NCBI RefSeq assembly: GCF_036370855.1
Contig: NC_088117.1
Location: 7,688,001 to 7,752,000 of the forward strand
Reading direction: 5' to 3'
Source of the DNA: Dromaius novaehollandiae
Lineage: Eukaryota > Chordata > Aves > Casuariiformes > Dromaiidae
Length of the DNA: 64,000 bases
Each line of letters opens with the position of its first letter. The stretch's first letter is position 1. Made by a program: the position numbers and the translations under genes. The notes beneath the pieces were generated by a model that did no database searches, was not told the DNA's origin, and saw only the letters and a program-made list of their open reading frames with translations. Positions 51,901-64,000 of the stretch are shown piece after piece.

Positions 51901-54900
51901 CCCTTCAGTGTGGCAAGTACTGTTCCTTGGCTGCTTTTTTGGGGATTTGCATATTGTGATGCTAGGAAGATGAGTCAAAAGGAAGAGAAGGGTTTGCGGA
52001 AAGCCCCAAGGGATCCAGGTGGGAGAGGCAGAAAGTGAACTTCCAAACTTAGTCTGAGGTCATGGTTAGTACTGCAAGAATCCCGTTGCTGGTCCTTGAG
52101 CAGTTTATTAAAACTCCAAAGCATAGCACATTTTTTGAAAACTATAATAGGCAAATTATGTGGGTTTTTTTGTATGCCCAGGTGTTGAAGAACCGAATGG
52201 AAGCAGATGATGTGACAGCAAAACTGGAGATCTGTGATAAAGAGAACAAGACACTAAAGAATGAAATGAACAAAGAGATTGAACTGGTAACTATTTCTCT
52301 AACAGACTGATATGTTGCAGATGTTCATGGATCCACCCTGTTCTTAATATAGTGAAAAACAGCTGCAAATAGGGAATAAAAGGGCTTCTTTTCCATCTGA
52401 GTTTGCATTTTTCATCAGTTTGGCTTAGGGGATTGTTCATTCTGCAAAATTAATTGAACATTTAGCAACCTCTTTTGACTATATGTTGTCCTTTAGAGGT
52501 GTTTAAATTGCTTAGTATGCCCTTTGCTGCAGAAATGGCAGTTTAGAGCAGTGGACTCTGTAGGATGCACTACTGTCTGTTGCGGAACAACTTTCCTCAA
52601 AAAAGTGTTTTGTATATCTAGTAAAATTTAAGCCCAGGATCCTGAATGCTTAGTTGTTCTCTCTACATAGGGCCTGCCAAGTCTTAAGAGAGAGCCTGCT
52701 GGAGTAGGACGAGACCGTAGGCTTTGAACTCCAGTACTTGCCAAATATCCACACAGTGTCATTGTGGCAGACAAGAAAAAAAACTCTACTGAAGTTACTA
52801 AGTTGTCTAGACCTTATGAACATTTCAAAGTGTCTCATATTCTCTTCTTTGCCTGTCCTGTAGGCTCGTCAGCAGTTCCAGAGCCAGCTCGCTGAGCTAG
52901 AAAAGCTCCCCGAGATCTTGAAGATCACAGAGACACGGCTGGCAGAATGTCAGGACCAGATTCAGAGTTATGAGAAGAAGAATGCGGACCTGTCTGTCAT
53001 GATTACAGATCTTCGTCAGCGGGTAAGAGACTGGCAGAAAGTACCTGCAGCACAGCAATCTTCGAGTCCGAGATCAAGATGAATTTCTAATCACAGGAAG
53101 GTTCAGACTTCGTCTCTGCTCATGTCTCTCATTGAAATAATTAAACGTGCACTGCAAAATAAAGATGTGTGCCTGTCTTTGTGTAAGATAGCAGCATAGT
53201 TAGTAGAATTCCTTGCTACGTAAAAGGTTTCTAATCACTTGGTGTGGAATGTTATTGGAACTTGGATAGTAATGGCAACACTTGCAAATACCAGCACTTG
53301 CTTCTGTCACTTTCATCATCTTGTCAGCTTTGCCTCATGCAGCTTTCTGCTGAAAGTGCTGTCCTAACCTTGTTTTTTCACCATGATTTCCGTTGTTTTT
53401 CCAAACCCTGTTCTTCCTCCCTAGGAGGTGTGTAGGTGTTGCAGGCATGGCTTCCACAGCTATGCCTCAAGACACAGTGAATGATCCTGCAACCTGAGTG
53501 CTTTACTTTGATTTGCTTGGAGTTACTAACTTTCCTATCCTATTATTTCAGGCTCTAATATTTTTGTGGGTTGCTGTCACGCATATGGCCGCTTTTAATC
53601 TGTGCGCTTTACTATTATGCTTACAGGTGACTGCTCTCTGTGCAAGTGCTTACAGACCTGGCTTGTTCATTTGTGATGTTGAAGAATTGGTCCAGAAATC
53701 AACTGGAAGCACCGACAAACTGGACATTTAGTGCTTGGCTCTTCTATCTACTGTTCCTTTTCTAGGACTCTCCAGAAATCATGAATTGGGCATGTTTCTT
53801 TTTGGAGAGCAGTATATATTTTAGGTGGTTGGCCATGTGTATGTAGTGACTATTCTGTAAAGTAATTAATTACTGTAATTTTTAGATTGAGCTCCAGGGG
53901 GACAAAATGGAGATGACAAGAGAGAGGTATCAATCTGCCCAGGAGGAGAATAAGCAGCTCACCTTGAAGGTGGAGGAGCTGGAAAGGTTAGAAGTAATAG
54001 ACACTCTTGTTCTCTTAACCTTCCCTCTCCATCCTCTTCCCATTGTTTTTTCAGGGGATTGAAACAGCTTCTGATCGCTCTTGTTGTTCCAGTCCCCCAC
54101 TTGCCTCCAGGATTCTTGTACATTCACCTGTCCCACAAGGATCTCTAATTAGTAACTATCCACTAGAGAGTGAGTTACAGGTTTTTGAAGCACTTTTTAC
54201 TAATGAGGTCAGAAAGGATCGTCGCTTAAAGCAGACAAACCAGCTCCTAGTCCAATCTAGCCTGGCAGTTCTGAGGTTACTAAATACTACACTGTTTTTA
54301 CCCATGCTTATAAATACCTTTTAGTGATGATATCTGGGAAAAGGCAAGTCTGTGAATACTCTGTATGTCCCTCAACCTTTGAAATTCTGATCTGAGAAAT
54401 GGCAAAGTGTTTCTTGGGGCTCTGACCTTTTGAGGGGGAATAGAATCTATTCACAGACTACTCAGTGACCTGACAAAAAGGCAAGCTGAAGCACACTTTG
54501 TTTAAAATGAACTGGTTTCCTTCCCTTATTGTCTTAACCTAGAAAACTACAGACAACGAGTGCCCAGAACATAGAATTCCTTCAGGTCATAGCAAAACGT
54601 GAAGAGTCGATTCACCAGTGTCAGCTGCGGTTAGAGGAGAAGACCCGTGAATGTAGCTCCTTGGCACGTCAGCTGGAGATGGCCATTGAGGATGCCAAAA
54701 GACAAGTAAGTAATTCCTTGTGTTTGTGAATCTTCACAAAAATTACTTAGACTGTAAAAGAGGAACAGTGAGAATAAGCAGTAAAATGCAAACAAGAAAA
54801 TGTCAGCACTTAAACCTTCCAGAGGCAGAACCCTGCTCTGCAGTTTGCAACAGGAGAGGGGAAAGCACTAGACCGAGCTGCTGTTTACGTATGAGAATGT

Positions 54901-56067
54901 GTCCGTTAAACTTCGTAGGCCTTTTGTGGGCGATGAAATAGGGTAAAATCATTCTTCCATGGACAAGCCTGTAACAAAGTCATTATTCTGTTATGTGTAG
55001 GTGGAACAAACAAGAGAACGAGCAGCAGCTAGAGAGAAGGCAGCCCAGTCCAAGATGTTGGATTTGGAGACCCAGCTGAGTAGGACTAAAACAGAGCTGA
55101 ACCAGTTGCGTCGGAGCAAAGATGATGTGAGTGATTTGCAAGAGATGCTCTTGCTGTGCTGGCAGTGCAGCAACTGGAGTTCCTAAACCAAGGTCCTATG
55201 GGCGTGCTGCAGAAGACATGCAGAGCTTTTTGTTGTGTCCAGACGTGACATGCTGTCCTGTGTCCATGACAGATGTGTGACATGACATGCCTGTTATGTC
55301 ACTAACTCAGGAATGTGGAGCCTCATTTTCTTTATTACTTACAGTAGTGATTTGAATGATATTGCTCCAAATTTGTTTGCATAAGAAAAGAATCAGACCT
55401 TTCTTATGTTCAAACAAGATTTGTACCAGATGATGTGAAGAGATGTCACAACTCCAACTTTGTTCACTGTGCTGGGTTATCTGAGAATGGGGAGCTATTT
55501 CTCTTCTGGAGGAAAGAATTTCTTACGATCGAAGGGAGATCTTTCATAATCTCCCATTTACCCTGCCTGTTTACTTGAGTTTTAATTGGAACTGGGCTGA
55601 TACATGGATCAGCCCAAGTTCCTCTTTAAAGTGTGGTTTATTCCCCAAAACTAGAGTTAATCAGTTTAAAAGGCCCAGTTGATTACCTGTGTTGTCTCCT
55701 GTTTTTATCAGCAGGTTGATGAATGGAGTGGGGAATGAGCAGAACAAATTATGAACGTCATAATATTGTGTGTGCCGTCCACGGCTGTGTTAATTCTTGC
55801 TGTCCTCAGCACTTTTGGAGAACAGCTTAAGGTTAATGTGACCAGGATGAACATTGCTATCTTTCAGCCTGTGTTTTGTGCTTCTTTGTGTAGGCAGAGC
55901 GCCGGTATGAAAGCCGCCTGCAGGATTTAAAGGACAGGTTGGAGCAGTCAGAGAGCACCAACCGCAGCATGCAAAACTATGTCCAGTTCCTCAAGTCCTC
56001 CTATGCCAACGTTTTTGGAGAAAGTGCCTTGCTGAGCTCCTCCACCCGCTCTCGTTCTTCTCCATGA
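38749..56067 (+). CDS. ODF2: ODF2 (outer dense fibre protein 2 / cenexin)
   Basis: Coiled-coil scaffold of sperm-tail outer dense fibres and of distal/subdistal appendages on mother centrioles, needed for primary cilia. Exons: 38749(ATG)-38856, 40605-40730, 41392-41562, 43063-43229, 44312-44441, 44732-44863, 45778-45852, 46760-46831, 47421-47537, 48805-48990, 49784-49893, 50595-50730, 51397-51507, 52182-52286, 52864-53022, 53886-53986, 54543-54705, 55001-55126, 55894-56067. Total 2469 nt, 822 aa, against about 805-829 in human isoforms. The start follows the human MKDRSSTPPLHVHV isoform. It begins with a His/Val stretch (HVHVDENTPVHVHIKK) and a basic RRNVRVKTKAPWVPPGK motif. From about residue 100 to the end it is almost continuous heptad coiled coil, closing with NRSMQNYVQFLKSSYANVFG. 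The tail then diverges (STRSRSSP). Frame and phases hold throughout. Confidence 0.96.
38857..40604 (+). other. ODF2 intron after the HVHV exon
   Basis: AT-rich intron of 1.7 kb. It contains a T-run near 39480-39494 and a short (GT) run near 40197-40209. No further exon or element was recognised. Confidence 0.55.
40603..40608 (+). promoter_or_regulatory. ODF2: NAGNAG tandem splice acceptor of ODF2
   Basis: The acceptor reads TTTAGCAG|AAG. Splicing after the first AG adds a glutamine, and after the second omits it, without changing frame. The shorter form gives KHKQKTKGD, which aligns more simply with human KSHKRGMKGD. Confidence 0.6.
45961..45990 (+). repeat. A30 homopolymer tract
   Basis: Thirty uninterrupted A lie in an ODF2 intron about 110 bp after exon 45778-45852. 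It could be the tail of an old retroinsertion, but the sequence before it matches nothing I recognise. Confidence 0.9.
55593..55616. repeat. Short perfect hairpin
   Basis: TGGGCTGAT and its reverse complement ATCAGCCCA are separated by six bases, in the last ODF2 intron. The stem is only 9 bp and no function is implied. Confidence 0.7.
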
Positions 56068-56734
56068 GGACAATGCTCTCCCTGCCCCATGGCTATTAAG
56101 CACAAAAGGAGCCCTATTTCAAAGCCATATCTTATGTGGAAAATTGGTTGCCGTTTCAGGATAGGGAGAAGTTTTAATATTTTCCTTGCACCATGAGATG
56201 GTAAAATGATGGTGATATATGCCCTAAGTGTAGGGCATCAGCAATACTGGTTTGGTATTGGACATTGGCATCACGCCATAAACTATGCCCCAAACCCAGC
56301 TGGATTTGAATGCATAGAAATGATCATTTTCATCCCATAAGGTCCTTATGGTTTCAGCTCTTAAAACCTGGCAGTGGTTTTAGTTGAGCATGGTCATGCT
56401 TTTTACAGGTCTGTTCATTTTCATGCATCTTTCTTCATTCTCTGTGTGTTAGGGAGATCATGTTTCTGTGTGTAGGGTTTTGGGTTTTTTTGTAATTTGT
56501 AATTTTTTTTTAATGTTGCACACTGATGCAACGGCTGGTGGGAGAGAGTCCACCCACCAGAAGTGTGAAGCTGAAGATAACTTAAGTGCCTGGGCTCTAC
56601 ACTTTTAAAAGATTATCTCCTGAACAACCACCCTATTTGTAAACGGTTTTATACCAGCAGCAATGAATGTTATTTGCACTTGATTTTGTATACGCTAATC
56701 CTCAACGTTTGTCTCGAGTGTGATCTTAATGCGT

Positions 56735-56740
56735 ATTAAA
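56735..56740 (+). promoter_or_regulatory. ODF2: Likely ODF2 poly(A) signal
   Basis: ATTAAA lies 667 nt after the ODF2 stop. It is followed within about 20 bp by a CTTGCTTTATTCC context. Canonical AATAAA hexamers further on, at 57080 and 57231, could serve longer transcripts but would run towards the GLE1 promoter. Confidence 0.55.
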
Positions 56741-56759
56741 GCTTCTAACTTGCTTTATT

Positions 56760-57400
56760 CCCTCCAAGCCAATTTCCTGATCCCGATTATCCCCAGAACT
56801 GAGCCAAAACTCTCAGAATTCAAAGGAAAGACTCTGGTTTAATCTCAGCGGAACTCGAATTGGGGTCTCAGTGTGATGCCATGGGATTTGGGACTGTGTG
56901 AGAAACGCTGGCTTGGTCTTGAGCCAATTTAAGAGCAGCTTTATTTCTGCTCAACTTCCTCATTTAACCAGGCTGCACTTTGGCTAGGAAAATCAGGTCT
57001 TTAGAGCGTCGACTCCCTAAAACTCACGGGCTCTCCAGGGCCCGGTTCCTTATGGTAAATGGCTCTGAGGGGGAGGAAAAATAAACATAATTGTTTTTAT
57101 TTTCATCTCTTTCATATTCTATTTACGTGCGATGCAGTCCTTGAGCAATATTTGCCATAGGGTTTTCTAAGTTAATCATTATTTAAGAGTTCTGTTATTT
57201 TGTGTGCATGTGTGTAACACTTGGAAAAAAAATAAATAAAGGTGCTATGGTGAAACGAACAATAAATTCCCTTTTCACTGGTGTTACGGAGAGGCTTACG
57301 GTGAACTTGCCGTTTCTTGGGCCTCCTTTGGGCAAACAAAACAATCACAGGGGCGCTTGGGAGGGCAGGGAAAATCCACACCCCGTTTCTGGGGCTTCTC
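56760..57400 (+). other. Spacer between ODF2 and GLE1
   Basis: No gene was recognised. Two AATAAA motifs (57080, and an AATAAATAAA cluster at 57231-57240) may be alternative ODF2 ends. GC content rises from about 57400 into the GLE1 island. Confidence 0.55.
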
Positions 57401-57850
57401 TCCCCTCAACGCAGCGAGGCTGCGGCTCGGTCCGGCCCAGGCCCGCCCACAACGGCCCCGCGGCGAACTCGAACCCGCGGCCCAGCGAGTCGCAGCGTCG
57501 GGGGGAGGGGCCTCCCCTGGCTGCCGAAGGCGGGAAGCGCCTGGCGGTGCCCCGGAAGCGGAAGGGCGGGGCGAGGCGCTCGCGCAGTGTGGCGCGGCCG
57601 TTGCCGGGGGGAGCGCGCAGCCATGCAGCCGCGGCGGCTCCGCTGGGAGACCCTGGCGGCCCTGCGCACCTCCAGCAAGGGCCAGCTGAGCTACTGCCGC
57701 CACTGGCTGCACGACGAGGTGAGGGCTCGCTGCCGGCGGGCGGCTCGGCGTCGCCGGTTCCCGGCTCTTTCGCGCTGGTAAAATAGCGCCGGGTTTGGTC
57801 GGGGGGTCGCAGGAGCGGGGCCCCGCCGCCCCGTGGAGCTGGAAGAAGCT
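57400..57850 (+). promoter_or_regulatory. GLE1: CpG-island promoter of GLE1
   Basis: CpG-rich island around the first GLE1 exon. Two adjacent ETS cores (CCGGAAGCGGAAG, 57552-57564) run straight into a GC box (GGGCGGGGC, 57565-57573), 50-70 bp before the start codon. This is a common TATA-less housekeeping arrangement and suggests a very short 5' UTR. Confidence 0.7.
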
Positions 57851-60800
57851 GCAAAAGAAAAAGGCGGGCGAGGTGCTTGAGCTGGGGTTATAAAGCACCT
57901 AGTGACCTGTGCAAACGTTTCCAGTACCTGCTTGTTTATCGAGCTGTTAATGCCTCGTTGCTTTCCTGGTGCTTCGCGTGTTTACGGGGACCGTTCTCTC
58001 CCTTAGGATATTTTGGAAGGATGCATGGCTCCGCTGATGCTGTCTGCTTACTCCGGCTGGGTCCTGGACAGAGTGGTGGGGCAGTCAGCCCAAGAAGCGG
58101 CACCCTCCAGAAGTTCAACACCCAAAGAGTCCACTCCCCGCTCAGGCCGGTCTTCTCTTGAGAAGGCCGTTTCTCCTGCCAGCCAGCAGGGCTTTTCACC
58201 GCTTCCCTCTGCGATGCCAAGTGGAGTAAAGGTAGCTGTCTGACTAGCCCAGATGTGAGCAGCTGTAGCAAAAACTACACCAGCTTGTTGCTGTGAAGTG
58301 TCTTGATTGTTTGGTGGTCTGTTAGTTTGTTTGTGGGGAAAACGTCCTCAGCTTTGGCTTTTTTTAGCTTAGCCGGGAGACAATAAAATTGGAAATAGTA
58401 AGATCTTGGTATAGTAGTGCTTCACAGTAGGCCAAAAGGAAACTCTTTTTCATGGTAACTAAGAAAAACTTAGTTGGAACAGTGTAGCTATATGGCTTAT
58501 TAGCATGGGCTTCATCCATATGGAAGAATAAGGCTGCAGAGTACGGTCAGGCCTGTTGAGAAAGTCTTTGAGTACCCCTTGGGTTCTCTTCTGCCTATTC
58601 TCTGGAGTCTTTTAATGATTTAGATGTGTTATAACTTTCTTTTGTAAGGCAAAATGGAAGGAAATTGGACAGTGAGCAGTTCAGTTTTGAGTATAATGAG
58701 GTTGATGAAGCACCTGACAAGGAAACACGTATTTTGCTATGTATTAAATGATGGCTTAATTACATAACAGTGGTATTGAGCTTAAACAGCAAAGTTTGGT
58801 ATCCTTTTGGCCCCATTTGGACTTATGAAATGTCTTGTGAGGAAAGCATCTTAATGAGGCAGCAGGATATGATAAAAGTTATGACAGAGAGGCTGAAGAC
58901 TCTTCCTAAACAATAAATTAAAAGTAGAAACCTCTCTTGGCTTCCTTCAGCATAACACCCTCATTGACTTCACAGGGAACCTGGGAAGTCTGGCCTCTCT
59001 ACCTTACAGCTGCCTTTGTGAATGCCCCATAGGCTCTTGGTGTCCCTTTGAGGATGCTCAAAATTTGGAGACTACACTGATGGGGTGTATGACTGCTCTA
59101 AAGAGTTGTGTGGTGGTTGACTTTTTTGTCTGTTTCTCTGTAAATGATGTGCAGTTTAAGAGACTTGATTTACCTGGTTTCATAAGTTTCTGGTATTATA
59201 TTCAGTCACTGATTTTGCTCATACACTGACTGTGCAGGGAAATGAAGATCTCAGTCTGTTCGAAACGGACCAAGAAGTCTTTCCAAACATTCTGCCGTCT
59301 AAAGTTACAGAAGTTGAAGGCTACATTCGGATGTATGAAGAGATGCACAGGTTGAAAGGAAAGGTAAGAAAAATGGGTGAGGGAGCGTGTGAATCATAGG
59401 AGAGCTATATAATGAAACGTAGCAATGTTCTGGTAGAAGTGGCAGGACGGTTGTTTATTCTCTGTGGTTTAGGATAGCCACAACTGGGCTATGGTGGCCC
59501 ACTTTGGGCTATTTTATTTGCATTTCCTTCTGTGCAAATCCCAGTGATTACTACATTGTCGCTTCTGGTATTTTTGCAATCTACAGGAGGGGCTAAGGCA
59601 GCGTCAGGAGCAGCAAGAGCAGATGGTGAGGGCAGTGTACGACCTGGCAAGTGAACAACTGAAGCGCTTTGATGAACTGAAGGAGCTAAAGCAGCATCAG
59701 GAATTCCAAGATCTGCGGGAGGTAATGGAGAAGAGGTGAGATTAGCTCTAATATGTGGTGTACTTAAAATGTTATAGCTGACTCTTGTTTTCAGAGTTTA
59801 ATCAAAGTGAGGGTTAATTCTTTGGCCTGACAATCTACCCCAGTCACGGATGCTCAAAAATCTCATCTGCTGTTTTTGTTACGTTAACTATCCTGTTACT
59901 GTTAGCCTTTTGGAGTAGATCTCTGGCTACTTCTGAGGTTTCAATGGTTAGAGGAAGATTGTATTTATCTGACAGTTAACGTTCCTTTAGCTTAGCTTAA
60001 AAGTAGCTTGCATGTGTTTGTATTTTGTTTTCTTCATGTCTGGAATATAATAATTGTTTTCTGTCTTTATGTGTATTTTAGCTCCAAGGAAGCTCAGGGA
60101 CAGCAAGAGAAGTTGAAAGAAGAACATCGACACAGAGCAAAGGTCTGAGACTTGTAAGAGTTTTCTCTCATAAGAGAGGGCGACTGCTCGGTGGGAACTA
60201 GAAAGACTAATTGATTTATACATCTGTATATCTAACATTCCTGGAGTGCGAATGTATTTTCTGGTGCTGCCCTAGGCACCTGCTGCGTCACTGTGGAAGT
60301 ACAGTAAAGGCACATGCATTGCAGGAGCACAGCAGTGGAGCCTTTATCTGTGAACTAACAGTTCCGTTTAAAGTTTGCTGATGTTCGCGCTTGAACTGGG
60401 GCTTTGCTCTCAATGTATGACCAGTCAAGACATTTTCTTTAAAGGATAAGGCTTTATTCTTTAGAGGTTGGTTTACTACTTCTGTAGTGATAGAGTCTTT
60501 TCTCTCTTATATAAATAGAGCATTTTGATGTTCTTGCGCATATCCTTACAGCTTCGTCTGCTGCTTTCTTTGAGAGAACTTGAAAATACTTTTGTGTTTT
60601 GTATTATCCTGGCTTCTAGCACACAAACAGTCTAAGATTTCCTCTGAAGCTGTTTTTCTCCTGCTCTGTGGCTCCATGGATGCTATAGGCAGCAAAACTT
60701 GTCAATCATACTGTTGCAGGCTCTCTAGTACTTCTGTGCTGGGAATTCAAACCAGGACTGATGAAAAGATTACTATTTTTTTTTCCTATATGCAGCTTCT

Positions 60801-63800
60801 CTTCATGGAAGCAGGAGAGAACCGTAAAGCTGGAGTTATTTAATTACTTTGTTTCTGTTGTGTCTTTCTCTCCCCAGGTATTAAACCTAAAACTACGCGA
60901 GGCAGAGCAGCAGAGGCAGCGTCAGGAGGAGCTGGAGCGTTTGCGTAAGGAAGAAGGCCAGGAGAGATTGCGTCGGCTTTATTCTATCCAGGAGGAGGTG
61001 CTGCAGCTTAACCAGCAGATTGATCCCAATTATAGACACAAGGACCTGCCAAGAATCGATCTTTCTGTGTACAGTAATCGTGGCAACCAGATCTGTGGGC
61101 TGGTGTCAGGACTCATCCGCACCACTAGTGAGGTGGGGGCTGATTTTAAGTTTGTCATTGCTTTTTAAAGCTTCCTGGAGTTGTCTTCAAAGGTATCTTG
61201 TTATGAGGCCATTAAATAAGAAGTTGTCACAGAAAAGTTTTTAGATGTGCTTCCTGTAAAGGAGCTATTTTCAAAGGAGAATTCTTTTCCATTGCACTCT
61301 AGCTGTTCCGTTGAAAATGGCTTATAAAAATACATGAGGATTTCAACAGGAGGAAGACTGAATATTAGAATACTGTAAACTATTGATGCTGTAGAGTTCT
61401 GTTTGGGGACAGCCATGGAATTGGAGTGATTTGTAATTTGTTCAAGAGGAGTACTGAATGCACTGTGACACTCCTGTACTTGCAAGCTTTTTCCAGTACC
61501 TAGGTTTCCTTGAAAATTTTTCTCTATGTAAAAGTGGAGCACAGAACTTAAACACTATAATAAGGCTAATCTGTTCCAGTGTGTCACAGCTGTCTTCCTG
61601 CAGAGGAAGCAGTCTGGACTTTGCATTGGGGTTCCATTATATATCTGAAAGGGTGCTGCTCATTTTTGTTGTCCTAAATCTTGTGAGGACTAGCCATGGA
61701 CTAAGAGCCTATTATGATTATTCTTGTATACAAATAAATGAGAAAAAAGGTCTTTTCACCAAAGGGGATAAAATGTATAATTGGTTCCTGGACTACCTAA
61801 AGGCTAATGCTTTAAAAGCTCCTTGCTCTCACTCTTGGTCTATGTGTAGTAGGGCTAAAGATTGATGTTGTATTGCTTTTTTTATTTCTTGATAGAGAGG
61901 CTTCCCTACTCAAGCAGATGTGGCCAATACTGAACGAGCACTGCAGGAAATGCGAGGGTTGATATCCAGCATGCAGCAAGAAATTGCTGCTGCTGTGGAA
62001 GAAAAAAAGAGGAAAGATGAAGAGGAGGAAAGAGAGAAGCAGAAAGAGTTACTGAAAAAAGAGCAGATGACAGCTCAGACTCCTGCCCCTGCACAGCATT
62101 CAGGGGGAAAGCAGCAGAGGGAAGGTTGGTGAAGGTCTCCTTTTTTCCTTTTCTTTCCTTTCTATTCCTTCCTTATTACACACTGTTTTGCTGTTAGGCT
62201 AACTACTACTTCATCATCTTACTGTTGTGATGACATACCTTCTGGTAACCTTCACTTTTTTAGCACAACTAGCAAAATGGGTATGGGACTGCTGGCAGCG
62301 AAATTCAGCAAGGAAACTGATACAGCATAAACTGACTATGTTAACTGGAGCAAAACCTGCTCTTCCTAGACAGTATGCAGTGTAGTAGAATACTAGAGAA
62401 TAACAGTGTGGCTTCTTACAAGTGTAGATGGATCCATGGTACCACAAACATACAGGGACAGATCACTGAAATAGCTTCCTTTTTGGTCATAATTGAAGTA
62501 CAGAAATTCTACATATGTAAGCTACTAGGCTGAAAAACAGGGACCCCTGTATAATTTGCAAAGTTGTAGTTAATTTATAACCATATCTTTCTAAACTGAA
62601 TTCTGGAGGAAAACAAATGCTTGTAGCTATTGTTTCTTTGTAACTTTTCTAAGTTTGCTTTTAGGTTTTGTAGTGTTCTGGGGCTTTCTTAGTTTTCTGC
62701 CATTTCTTTTTCAATACTAGGACTTCAAGTTAAAGCAGAAGAAAGTACCATGCAGTGGTACCAGCAGCTTCAAGATGCTGCTGACCAGTGCATTGCTTCC
62801 TTCAGTGCAATCAGCAACTGCAAAGACAATAATGAGGTATGAACAAATGATAATCCTGTTGAAGAGTGGTTATATTCATTTCCAGTGGAAGTAGGGCAGG
62901 TTTCATTAAAAACAGAAAGACAAAAATTCTGACTCAGCAGCCTCTATTAAAAGTCTGCTCATCCAAACTGTTGGAGTAATGTTTTAATTGTCTGTTGGAA
63001 AAATCAGTTTCTTCAAGTGGGTGAGCAGACTTTCCAAAAGGTGCTTTTGAGCAGAATTCTAGCCTGTTTTGGGGGTTATGCAGTTTGAAACTGTAGAAGG
63101 CAAGTAATGTTGTTAGGCTGCTCTAGAGTCTTAACAAGCAATGGTGCGTGCTACCTCTAGTGGAATACTTTTCAGAACTCTTCTGTTTCTCATTTTCATT
63201 TATAATTCATTCTTTGTGGGAATTTTTTTGTCAAGTTGGTTTACTGAGTCCTTTGTATCTTAATGTTACTAAAACCTTTAGACAGAAAAATGTTAAACAG
63301 TGGGTTCTGAACTTTCATTGTATCTTATTGTTTCCTAATATTTCTTAGTTATATTCATTTACTATATGTTCCACAGCAGAATAATCCGTATTCATTGAAG
63401 ACTTGAACATCTATTCAGAATGCAAATGAAACAAAACCTATTAGATACTGTTCATTCAATCTTCCCTTCCCAGTACATCACATATGTTTGAAAATCCAGT
63501 AGGTCTTCCTTGAGGCAAGACTAAACTACTTGTCTCTTTTTGTCCTTTTGGAGGCTTCTTTAGCTCTTAAAAATTGTGTGTACAAGAACCTGGTATCTTG
63601 TCTCCATGAGGGTTTTGTATTCATTATGTTGCAGGTCTTCAAGGTACAAATAAATGTTAAATTAAATCTTAGCTATTCCAGAGATGAACATCTTGACCTC
63701 GGCTCTGTGGGGAATAGGCTGCGTAGTATTTTGAGTGGGTTTAATTCCTCTACAGATCAGGCAGGATTTAGGACTGAATTCTTCCTTTGAGAATTTGGCC

Positions 63801-63961
63801 CATAAGGCATGTATCATCCCTATGAAAACCTGCCTCTTGATGAATTCTCTTGTCTGTAAAGTTTTCAATAGTATTTTATGTTCTTCTGCAGGTGAAGAAG
63901 ATTAAAATGGACTTGCAGAAAGCAGCTACGATCCCTGTGAGCCAGATCTCTAGCATAGCAG
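57623..63961 (+). CDS. GLE1: GLE1, RNA export mediator (5' part; continues past the window)
   Basis: Nuclear-pore factor that, with inositol hexakisphosphate, activates the DEAD-box ATPase DDX19 at the cytoplasmic face during mRNA export. Nine exons were read: 57623-57718, 58007-58231, 59238-59363, 59587-59735, 60082-60142, 60878-61132, 61896-62124, 62721-62836, 63892-63961. These give 1327 nt, about 442 of roughly 700 residues. Residues 1-32 ([21 protein letters not shown]) match the human Nup155-binding start. A Ser/Pro-rich linker at about 55-107 is diverged. Residues 130-365 form the coiled coil, including [20 protein letters not shown] and [13 protein letters not shown]. The block [23 protein letters not shown] opens the C-terminal domain. 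A GTCAGG donor ends the last visible exon. The DDX19/IP6-binding part lies off the right edge. No break was seen. Confidence 0.96.
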
Positions 63962-64000
63962 GTCAGGAAAACACCAAGAATGGAATCCATCTGAGATGCA

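Noticed and set aside
57202-57898. Overlapping open frames of 110-200 codons around the GLE1 start
   Set aside because: CpG-island artefacts. The GLE1 start at 57623 is fixed by similarity of its first exon to human GLE1.

Overview
The window is vertebrate nuclear DNA, most likely from a bird. It carries five protein-coding genes with GT-AG introns, four CpG-island promoters, and proteins close to but clearly diverged from their human counterparts. Avian origin is inferred from the short introns, the compact spacing and this gene order; no species-diagnostic repeat was seen. Left to right: about 3 kb without a recognisable gene; CIZ1 (+, 16 coding exons, 755 codons); BBLN/C9orf16 (-, two coding exons); PTGES2 (+, seven coding exons); ODF2/cenexin (+, 19 exons in the best-supported reading plus alternative 5' exons); and the first nine coding exons of GLE1 (+), which runs off the right edge. 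All exon boundaries were assigned by eye, and every model sums to an intact reading frame.

Layout: CIZ1 and BBLN are convergent, and their 3' regions carry poly(A) signals on opposite strands only a few bases apart. BBLN and PTGES2 are divergent and share a GC-rich island of about 1.6 kb (about 28.0-29.6 kb). PTGES2, ODF2 and GLE1 lie head to tail, with about 1.5 kb between one stop codon and the next gene's first exon. In human, from memory, PTGES2-BBLN-CIZ1 and ODF2-GLE1 are separate groups in 9q34.11, so the PTGES2-ODF2 junction looks like a rearranged neighbourhood.

Functions: CIZ1 is a nuclear-matrix zinc-finger protein of DNA replication and inactive-X biology in mammals. BBLN is a small coiled-coil cytoskeletal protein. 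PTGES2 is a thioredoxin-fold prostaglandin E synthase. ODF2 is a coiled-coil protein of sperm-tail outer dense fibres and centriole appendages. GLE1 is the mRNA-export activator of DDX19. They are neighbours, not a pathway.

Most worth a second look: (1) a spliced 128-codon open frame on the minus strand inside BBLN intron 1 that matches nothing I recognise; (2) a coding-looking terminal exon on the minus strand just beyond CIZ1's 3' end, with its own stop and poly(A) signal; (3) two ODF2 5' exons whose phases make them mutually exclusive; (4) a CIZ1 without the long glutamine/valine-rich middle of the human protein.
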